Shown: positions 1 through 4,556 of the stretch, piece by piece
Position numbering within the stretch: the first letter of the stretch is position 1
How the letters are laid out: every line of letters starts with the position of its first letter
DNA from: Acidimicrobiia bacterium
GTDB lineage: Bacteria; Actinomycetota; Acidimicrobiia; Spongiisociales; UBA5794
Assembly (NCBI GenBank): GCA_030618675.1
Contig: JAUXCV010000134.1
Location: 1 to 5,080 of the forward strand
Direction of reading: 5' to 3'
DNA: 5,080 bases
The notes under the pieces: generated by a model
Told to the model about the DNA's origin: nothing
What the model saw: the letters and a program-made list of their open reading frames with translations, nothing else
Database searches by the model: none
Program-made: the position numbers and the translations under genes

Positions 1-168
1 GCTCTCATCGTTGGTGTGCTCGCTTTCACGGTCGTGTACGTGTCGCTGGTGGTGAAGCGCATCGAACTCATCTATCTCGAGGATCGGCGAGAATCCATCG
101 AGCAATCGATCGAGCGACCGGTTGCCGGTGAGGCCGTCACTGCCCCCGAACTCGGAGGATCATCGTGA
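1..168 (+). CDS. ccmC: CcmC-like heme exporter/heme-handling protein, C-terminal end only (5' part outside window)
   Basis: Frame 1 is open from the window edge to a TGA at 166-168 and gives the last 55 residues of a protein. Residues 1-18 of the fragment are a hydrophobic helix (ALIVGVLAFTVVYVSLVV). It is followed by a basic Lys-Arg and a charged, Glu-rich cytoplasmic tail of about 35 residues. A final membrane helix followed by an 'RIELIYLEDRR'-type tail is the usual end of CcmC, the six-helix integral membrane protein that, with CcmD and ATPase partners, attaches heme to CcmE outside the membrane. The WWD heme motif would lie upstream of the window and cannot be checked, so the assignment rests mainly on position directly before ccmD and ccmE. 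The stop overlaps the next start in a GTGA. A CcmB or other membrane protein is less likely but not excluded. Confidence 0.8.
   Translation, partial: ALIVGVLAFTVVYVSLVVKRIELIYLEDRRESIEQSIERPVAGEAVTAPELGGSS
154..158 (+). promoter_or_regulatory. Shine-Dalgarno sequence for the small ccmD gene
   Basis: GGAGG lies 6 bases before the GTG at 165 and inside the end of the upstream gene. It supports translation of the very short downstream reading frame, which would otherwise be easy to overlook. Confidence 0.7.
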
Positions 169-287
169 ACGGCTGGGGCTGGGTTGCGTTCGCATACGGC
201 GTCACCTATGGCAGCCTTGCGGTGTTCGCCGGGTCGATCGCCGTGCGAATCCGTAACGCCCGACAGAGCATCGGAGAGACCGAGTGA
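165..287 (+). CDS. ccmD: CcmD-like small membrane protein (40 aa)
   Basis: GTG at 165 to TGA at 285-287 encodes 40 residues. The order is a short N-terminal stretch (MNGWGWVAFAYG), one hydrophobic helix at about residues 6-27, then a basic cytoplasmic tail (VRIRNAR) and an acidic end. This is the size, topology and tail charge of CcmD, the poorly conserved single-pass peptide that sits with CcmC and helps release heme-loaded CcmE. The aromatic-Ala-Tyr segment before the helix fits the family. It has a GGAGG site 6 bases upstream, overlaps ccmC by GTGA (165-168) and overlaps ccmE by GTGA (284-287), filling the gap between them exactly. The family is too short and variable for firm recognition by eye, so context carries much of the call. 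Confidence 0.77.
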   Translation: MNGWGWVAFAYGVTYGSLAVFAGSIAVRIRNARQSIGETE

Positions 288-703
288 AGCGCTACTGGAA
301 GTTCATCGTTCCGGCTGCGATCGTGGTTGTGGTGCTCGTGGTTCTGGTGGTCAGTCTGAACTCGAGCCTTGTCTACTTCAACACTCCGACGGAACTCGCC
401 GAGCAGGATCCGGGCGATGCGCGCCTCAGGCTTGGTGGTCAGGTGGTTCCGGGAACGGTCACCGACACGACGAGCGGTGTCATCTTCGAGGTGACCGACG
501 GTCGCGAAGCCGTAACCGTGGTTCATGTCGGCGCCCCGCAGCAACTGTTCCAAGAGGGAATCGGCGTTGTGGTCGAGGGAACCTGGGACGGCCACGAGTT
601 CCACTCGGACACGATGCTCATCAAGCACGACGAGACCTACTCGTCTGACGAAGGAACGTACGATCCGGAGCATCCGTACGGGGATGAGTCGGATCAGCAA
701 TGA
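284..703 (+). CDS. ccmE: CcmE, cytochrome c maturation heme chaperone
   Basis: 139 residues from GTG 284, with GGAGAG at 273-278 as ribosome site. CcmE receives heme from CcmC/D, binds it covalently outside the membrane and hands it to CcmF. Residues 1-6 are basic and cytoplasmic, residues 8-24 form a single membrane anchor, and residues 30-115 are a beta-rich OB-fold domain ('RLGG' type motif at 49-52). The heme-binding segment is MLIKHDETY at 111-119. His115 corresponds to the covalent heme-attaching His and Tyr119 to the axial ligand (H130 and Y134 in E. coli). This is therefore the HxxxY form, not the CxxxY variant known from some archaea and bacteria. A 20-residue tail after Tyr119 is strongly acidic (DPEHPYGDESDQQ), unlike the basic, Pro-rich tail of enterobacterial CcmE. 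The gene overlaps ccmF by ATGA (700-703). The identification is secure. Confidence 0.95.
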   Translation: MKRYWKFIVPAAIVVVVLVVLVVSLNSSLVYFNTPTELAEQDPGDARLRLGGQVVPGTVTDTTSGVIFEVTDGREAVTVVHVGAPQQLFQEGIGVVVEGTWDGHEFHSDTMLIKHDETYSSDEGTYDPEHPYGDESDQQ

Positions 704-2739
704 TCGCTGCAGCCGGGTACCTCTCGATCCTCGTCGCCCTGATCTCATCGTTGGCGCTCGTCGTCGAAGCGATCCGCCATTCTCGGACGTCTGAGCCGGA
801 GCCTGCGCGATTGAGGATCCCGGTGTTCGGGCTCGCCCTCGGTGGTGTGGCTGCATTCATGCTCCTCGAGATCGCGATCCTCACCCACGACTTCTCGATC
901 GCCTACGTGGCGAAGAACACGGCGCTCGGGACACCGTTCGTGTTCCTGCTTGCCGCGGCGTGGGCGGCTCTTGAGGGCAGCGTGGTGTTGTGGGGACTCA
1001 TGCTGGCTGTGTTCACGTGGCTTGTGTGGAGGACGGTGAAGACGGGAGATGGGCTCGGCGTCCTCGCCCTAGCCGTTATGGGGGCCGTCTCCGTGTTCTG
1101 GTTCGGACTGATGGCCACCGCTGCGAACCCCTTTGCCATATGCACAGAGGTTGCGAACGGGTTCTGTTCGGCGACGTCTTCTCTGCCGATCGGCGCTGCC
1201 GTGGCACCGACCGATGGAGTCGGTCCCAATCCACTGCTTGCGAATCACATCCTGATGGCGGTGCACCCACCGCTGCTCTACGTCGGGTACGTTGGATTCA
1301 CCGTCCCCTTCGCCTTCGCGATCTCGGCGCTGATCCGATCCGAGCGATCAACGGCGTGGCTCGAGCGCACCCATCGATGGTCGCTCATCGCATGGGTCTT
1401 CTTGACGGCCGGCATCCTTCTCGGTGCCTGGTGGAGCTATGAGGTCCTCGGTTGGGGTGGGTACTGGGCGTGGGACCCCGTCGAGAACGCGGCGTTGCTT
1501 CCGTGGGCGGCGGGGACCGCCTTCATCCATTCCGCGATCGTCCAACGGCGCCGCTCGATGCTCCAGGCGTGGAACTACGTGCTGGTCATCACCACGTTCA
1601 CTCTGACGATCTTCGGCACCTTCCTCACTCGATCGGGTGTGATCTCTTCCGTCCACGCGTTCAGCCTTTCCGTCGTCGGGCCGGTGCTGCTGATCTTCCT
1701 GGGCGTCATTGTCTTCGGATCGTTCGGACTCTTCGCCGTTCGAGCGAGCACCGTGTCTTCATCGCCACGGCTCGACTCGCTGGTCTCGCGTGAGGGGTTC
1801 ATCCTCCTCAACAGCCTTCTGATGACGCTGTTCGGATTCACGATCATGTTCGGCACCATGTACCCGCTGCTCGTCGAAGCCTTCACCGGGCGAGAGGTCT
1901 CCGTAGGCCGGCCGTTCTTCGATCGTGTCGCCGTCCCCATCGCATTCCTCCTGCTCGTCGCGATCGGTGTTGGATCGACCGCTCCGTGGAGGGTCGCAAC
2001 CGGGAAGGTGCTCTGGCAACGCACCAGAGTTGGACTCAGCGTCGGGTCTGTTGTCGCAGCGCTGGCCGTTCTCGCAGGGATCGGTTCGGTCTCCGTCGTC
2101 GCGATCATGGGTCTTGCCGGCTTCGTCATCGGTAACATCGTCGCCTTCTACTTGCATCAGACCGCTCGGGCCCATGGGGGAGGGAAGTCGTGGCCTTCGG
2201 CTCTCATGTCAACGGTCCGCAACGACATGGGGTTCTGGGGTGGACAGGTCGCCCACGTCGGTCTCGCGTTCGTTGCAGTTGCGATCGCCACGACATCGGT
2301 GCTCGCCATCCGGACCGAGGTTCCGCTCACGGTCGGACAGACGGCCGTCGTCGACGACTACTGCATCGGGTACGTCGAGCCGTTCACGCGAACCGAACCG
2401 GAGCGCAACGTGCAAGGTGTCAGGGTTGCGATCCTCGATCGCTCCTGCTCCGACACGAGAGTTGTGCTCGAACCCCGACTCCATGAATACCCGAAGTTCG
2501 GTCAGGTGATAGCGACACCACAGGTGTGGACCACGTGGATCGACGACGTCTACCTGACGATCGCGGCCATGGACGACAACGGGATCCGGTTGAAGGTGAT
2601 GATCTTCCCACTTCAGTGGTTGCTCTGGGTCGGGGGCCTTACGATCGTCGCCGGTGGTGTTCTCGCTCTGGGGAGGAGATCCCGGAAGCCTTCACAGGCA
2701 TCGAGGCCTCGTGACGAACAAGAGCGCGCCGATGTCTGA
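700..2739 (+). CDS. ccmF: CcmF, cytochrome c heme lyase core subunit
   Basis: 679 residues, slightly longer than the usual 640-660, with about 14-15 membrane helices. CcmF takes heme from holo-CcmE and, with CcmH and CcmI, ligates it to apocytochrome CXXCH motifs. The tryptophan-rich WWD heme-handling motif is clear at 244-264 (WWSYEVLGWGGYWAWDPVEN). The four conserved histidines are present: His189 (HPPLLYVGYVGF) and His319 (RSGVISSVHAF) flank the WWD site, while His277 (FIHS) and His519 (GGQVAHVG) match the b-heme ligands (H173, H303, H261 and H491 in E. coli). A soluble outer domain at about 540-632 precedes a last helix at 637-657 and a basic tail. A feature that looks unusual is a longer outer loop after NPFA (143-146) containing Cys148 and Cys156, with further cysteines Cys555 and Cys583 in the C-terminal outer domain. 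The ATG at 700 overlaps the ccmE stop, and the MIAAAGYLSILVAL start fits the family. Confidence 0.98.
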   Translation: MIAAAGYLSILVALISSLALVVEAIRHSRTSEPEPARLRIPVFGLALGGVAAFMLLEIAILTHDFSIAYVAKNTALGTPFVFLLAAAWAALEGSVVLWGLMLAVFTWLVWRTVKTGDGLGVLALAVMGAVSVFWFGLMATAANPFAICTEVANGFCSATSSLPIGAAVAPTDGVGPNPLLANHILMAVHPPLLYVGYVGFTVPFAFAISALIRSERSTAWLERTHRWSLIAWVFLTAGILLGAWWSYEVLGWGGYWAWDPVENAALLPWAAGTAFIHSAIVQRRRSMLQAWNYVLVITTFTLTIFGTFLTRSGVISSVHAFSLSVVGPVLLIFLGVIVFGSFGLFAVRASTVSSSPRLDSLVSREGFILLNSLLMTLFGFTIMFGTMYPLLVEAFTGREVSVGRPFFDRVAVPIAFLLLVAIGVGSTAPWRVATGKVLWQRTRVGLSVGSVVAALAVLAGIGSVSVVAIMGLAGFVIGNIVAFYLHQTARAHGGGKSWPSALMSTVRNDMGFWGGQVAHVGLAFVAVAIATTSVLAIRTEVPLTVGQTAVVDDYCIGYVEPFTRTEPERNVQGVRVAILDRSCSDTRVVLEPRLHEYPKFGQVIATPQVWTTWIDDVYLTIAAMDDNGIRLKVMIFPLQWLLWVGGLTIVAGGVLALGRRSRKPSQASRPRDEQERADV

Positions 2740-3151
2740 TCGAGCACGCAACCTCGCCTGGTTGATCGTGCCCGCTATCGCTCTCGTGGTCATCATCGTC
2801 GGTCTCTGGCCGGGTGACCGGGCAGCGGCCGATCCGGAGGCGAGGGCCTACCACCTGGCGATCAGTCTCAAGTGCCCGATCTGTGCCGGAGAGTCGCTCG
2901 CCGGGTCACAGACCGACCTGGCGAAGGATCTGCGAGCGCGAATCGACGACGAGATCGCCGCAGGCAGCACCGACGCAGAGATCATCGACATGTTCGTTGC
3001 GAACTACGGAGAGCAGGTCCTTCTCGACCCGCCGAGTACCGGCTGGGGTGTCGTGCTGTGGGCAGTACCACTCGGCATACTCGCCGTCGGCACCGTGGCG
3101 GTCCTCGGTCTCCGCCGGAAGGACAAAGAACCCGGGGAGGTAGCCAGGTGA
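2732..3151 (+). CDS. ccmH: CcmH (CcmL-type) CXXC thiol reductant of the heme ligation complex
   Basis: 139 residues from ATG 2732. CcmH reduces or resolves the disulfide of the apocytochrome heme site and belongs to the CcmF-CcmI ligation complex. The order is an N-terminal anchor or uncleaved signal helix at about 9-26, the short three-helix outer domain at 35-98, and a second helix at about 106-126 ending in basic LRRKDK. The active site is LKCPICAGESLAGS at 46-59, with Cys48 and Cys51. The usual 'RCPxCQ' is here KCPICA, so the common Gln after the second Cys is absent. Further family marks are DLRARIDDEI and the 'NYGEQVLLDPP' segment at 91-101. The frame stays open upstream: GTG 2711 would add seven residues, and an ATG at 2654 would add 26 residues without signal-like character. 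ATG 2732 is preferred because it overlaps ccmF by only 8 bases and starts just before the helix. Neither start has a strong ribosome site. This corresponds to the N-terminal half of the fused E. coli CcmH. Confidence 0.92.
   Translation: MSDRARNLAWLIVPAIALVVIIVGLWPGDRAAADPEARAYHLAISLKCPICAGESLAGSQTDLAKDLRARIDDEIAAGSTDAEIIDMFVANYGEQVLLDPPSTGWGVVLWAVPLGILAVGTVAVLGLRRKDKEPGEVAR
3134..3140 (+). promoter_or_regulatory. Shine-Dalgarno sequence fixing the ccmI start
   Basis: GGGGAGG ends 7 bases before GTG 3148. It fixes the ccmI start there, although the same frame stays open back to 2872 through ccmH. The upstream extension reads as Arg-rich out-of-frame sequence. Confidence 0.75.
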
Positions 3152-3927
3152 ACGCCGCTCGTATCGCCGACCAGATCGCCCAGGTCGATCGTGACCTGGC
3201 TGAGGTCGATGACCAGGTAGATGCCGGCGAACTCGACGAAGCGACGGCCGATCGCCTGCGCTCCGCCTACCGGTCGGAACGAACGGCGCTTGAGCAGCAA
3301 CTCGATGGTATCGAGCCGGTGGCCGTGGAGGCCACCGAAGTCGACCGTCCGACGGGCCGTTCGCAGACTCGCTCGTTCGTCGGTGCCGGCATCATCGGAT
3401 TCGGCATCGTGGTGATCGCTGCCGTTGCAGTGTTCTCGCTCCAGGAACGAACACCGGCTGGAGAGGCGACAGACGGCGTGGCGACCGAGGTCCTCGAGGG
3501 AGGCGGCGGTGCCGACATGGCTTCCGTGAGCATGGAAGAGTTGGAGGCCGTTGTCGCCCAGAATCCGGATGTCCCAGGCATGAGGATCGCTCTTGCGGAC
3601 CGGTATGCCGAGGTCGGGAACTACTCCAAGGCGCTCGAGCACTACATGGCGGTCCTCGACCTGGAACCGGAGAACCCCGATGCTCTCGCCCGGGTCGGTT
3701 GGCTGACGTTCCTTTCTGGAGAGCCATCGCTCGCGGCGCCGTTCGTCGTGCGGGCGCTGGCGATCGAACCGGACTTTCCGCAGGCCTACTGGTTCCTGGC
3801 CAACATCCGGATGGAGATCGGTGACACTCTGGGTGCCATCGACCCGCTCCAGCGGTTGCTCTCCTACGAACTTCCCGCCGACGTCCGGGCAGAGGCCGAA
3901 GCGTTGCTGGAGGAGGCCCGTTCGTGA
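3148..3927 (+). CDS. ccmI: CcmI, TPR-containing apocytochrome c chaperone of the heme ligation complex
   Basis: 259 residues from GTG 3148. CcmI binds the C-terminal helix of apocytochromes c through TPR repeats and delivers them to CcmF/CcmH. Residues 1-55 are a charged, probably coiled-coil segment (IAQVDRDLAEVDDQVDAGEL). It matches the cytoplasmic loop of CcmI proteins ('LxxLxxDxxxGxLxxxEA' pattern). Residues 77-97 are one membrane helix, 98-127 a Gly-rich linker, and 128-258 about three TPR units: LADRYAEVGNYSKALEHYMAVLDLEP at 148-173 is the clearest, then repeats near 176-208 and 211-243. Classical stand-alone CcmI proteins begin with an extra outer-side helix before the coiled coil; none is encoded here. 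The overall order, the position between ccmH and ccmG, and GTGA overlaps on both sides support the call. It corresponds to the C-terminal half of the fused E. coli CcmH. A generic TPR protein is the only serious alternative. Confidence 0.88.
   Translation: MNAARIADQIAQVDRDLAEVDDQVDAGELDEATADRLRSAYRSERTALEQQLDGIEPVAVEATEVDRPTGRSQTRSFVGAGIIGFGIVVIAAVAVFSLQERTPAGEATDGVATEVLEGGGGADMASVSMEELEAVVAQNPDVPGMRIALADRYAEVGNYSKALEHYMAVLDLEPENPDALARVGWLTFLSGEPSLAAPFVVRALAIEPDFPQAYWFLANIRMEIGDTLGAIDPLQRLLSYELPADVRAEAEALLEEARS
3909..3916 (+). promoter_or_regulatory. Shine-Dalgarno sequence for ccmG
   Basis: GGAGGAGG ends 7 bases before GTG 3924, inside the last codons of ccmI. It is the strongest ribosome site in the window and confirms the GTG start. 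Confidence 0.75.
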
Positions 3928-4505
3928 ACAACAAGATCGTCTGGCTGGTGATCGCTGCAGGCGTTGTTGTGATGGTCGTGGGCATAGCGTTCGCCGGGAC
4001 CCTCGGTTCGGATCCCACGGTCGTCGGCTCGGCCCTCATCGACAAGCCGGCCCCGGAGTTGGTCCTCGACGAACTCAAGGGGGACGAACAGGTCCGTCTC
4101 TCGGATCACCTCGGCGATGTCGTGGTCATCAACTTCTGGGCGTCGTGGTGCACGGGATGTCGTCAGGAGCACGCCTCTCTCGATGCCGCGGCCGCCGACT
4201 ACGCGAACTTCGACGTGACCTTCTTGTCGGTCAACACGCAGGATGAAGAGGCTCAGGCGATCGGATTCTTGGATCGCTTCGGTAGGAGCGACGAGACGGT
4301 GTACGGCATCGACCACGGCTCTAACGCGGCGTTCGCCTACGGTGTCGCAGGTCTCCCGGAGACCTTCTTCGTCGATCGCGAAGGCATCGTCGTCGGGAAG
4401 GTCATCGGGCCGGTCACGTACGAACTGCTGACGGCGACGATCGATCAAGTGTTGATCGGCGAGGATATCGACTCCGTGAAAACCGGCGAAACAGAAGAGG
4501 GATAA
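3924..4505 (+). CDS. ccmG: CcmG/DsbE-type membrane-anchored thioredoxin
   Basis: 193 residues from GTG 3924. CcmG passes electrons received from CcdA or DsbD to CcmH or directly to apocytochrome cysteines. Residues 5-25 are an N-terminal membrane anchor, and a thioredoxin fold covers about 40-178. The start of the domain 'KPAPELVLDEL' (41-51) is typical of the TlpA/CcmG branch. The active site is NFWASWCTGCRQEH at 70-83 with Cys76 and Cys79. The cis-proline loop is GVAGLPETFFVD at 140-151, with Pro145 and the 'PETF' that marks CcmG. The dipeptide between the cysteines is Thr-Gly, where characterised CcmG proteins usually carry a Pro (WCxPC or WCPTC). A 15-residue acidic tail (179-193) follows the domain. 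It overlaps ccmI by GTGA and is the last gene of the run. CcmG lies after ccmH and ccmI here rather than before them as in E. coli. A general TlpA-like reductase is an alternative, but the context argues for CcmG. Confidence 0.9.
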   Translation: MNNKIVWLVIAAGVVVMVVGIAFAGTLGSDPTVVGSALIDKPAPELVLDELKGDEQVRLSDHLGDVVVINFWASWCTGCRQEHASLDAAAADYANFDVTFLSVNTQDEEAQAIGFLDRFGRSDETVYGIDHGSNAAFAYGVAGLPETFFVDREGIVVGKVIGPVTYELLTATIDQVLIGEDIDSVKTGETEEG

Positions 4506-4544
4506 TTGCCCTGGTTTTCGGCCCCGCCGCTCCATCGAGACGGG

Positions 4545-4550
4545 TATGAT
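4545..4550 (+). promoter_or_regulatory. Probable -10 element giving a leaderless transcript of the M23 peptidase gene
   Basis: TATGAT (one mismatch to TATAAT, and matching the actinobacterial TANNNT form) ends 6 bases before ATG 4557. Normal -10 to start spacing would place transcription initiation on or beside the A of that ATG. There is no Shine-Dalgarno sequence in the 15 bases before the ATG, which agrees with leaderless translation. No convincing -35 is seen at the expected distance, near 4522-4527 (CCCCGC). Confidence 0.55.
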
Positions 4551-4556
4551 GACTCC

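Noticed and set aside
91..120. Short ATCGAGC/ATCGATCGAGCGA repeat at the end of ccmC
   Set aside because: It is coding (SIEQSIER) and explained by repeated Ile-Glu codons plus the general ATCG richness of the window.
206..856. A 216-codon open frame on the - strand
   Set aside because: It lies antisense across ccmD, ccmE and the start of ccmF, which have clear family motifs. Its product is Arg-rich with no recognisable domain, as expected from the reverse frame of high-GC genes.
1575..2138. A 187-codon open frame on the - strand within ccmF
   Set aside because: Antisense to membrane helices of ccmF. The composition is typical of a reverse-frame shadow.
2654..2731. Longer start for ccmH
   Set aside because: The extension overlaps ccmF by more than 80 bases and adds a stretch with no signal-like or family character. 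GTG 2711 remains a minor alternative.
2872..3147. N-terminal extension of ccmI back into ccmH
   Set aside because: The added residues are Arg-rich and correspond to the out-of-frame reading of ccmH. The GTG at 3148 has a good ribosome site and a standard 4-base overlap.
4506..4511. TTGCCC as a -35 element for the TATGAT at 4545
   Set aside because: The spacing to the -10 would be 33 bases, about twice the normal 16-18.
4519..4544. Terminator after ccmG
   Set aside because: Only a short CCCG/CGGG pairing can be drawn, with a long loop and no T-run after it. I see no supportable terminator in the 51-base gap.
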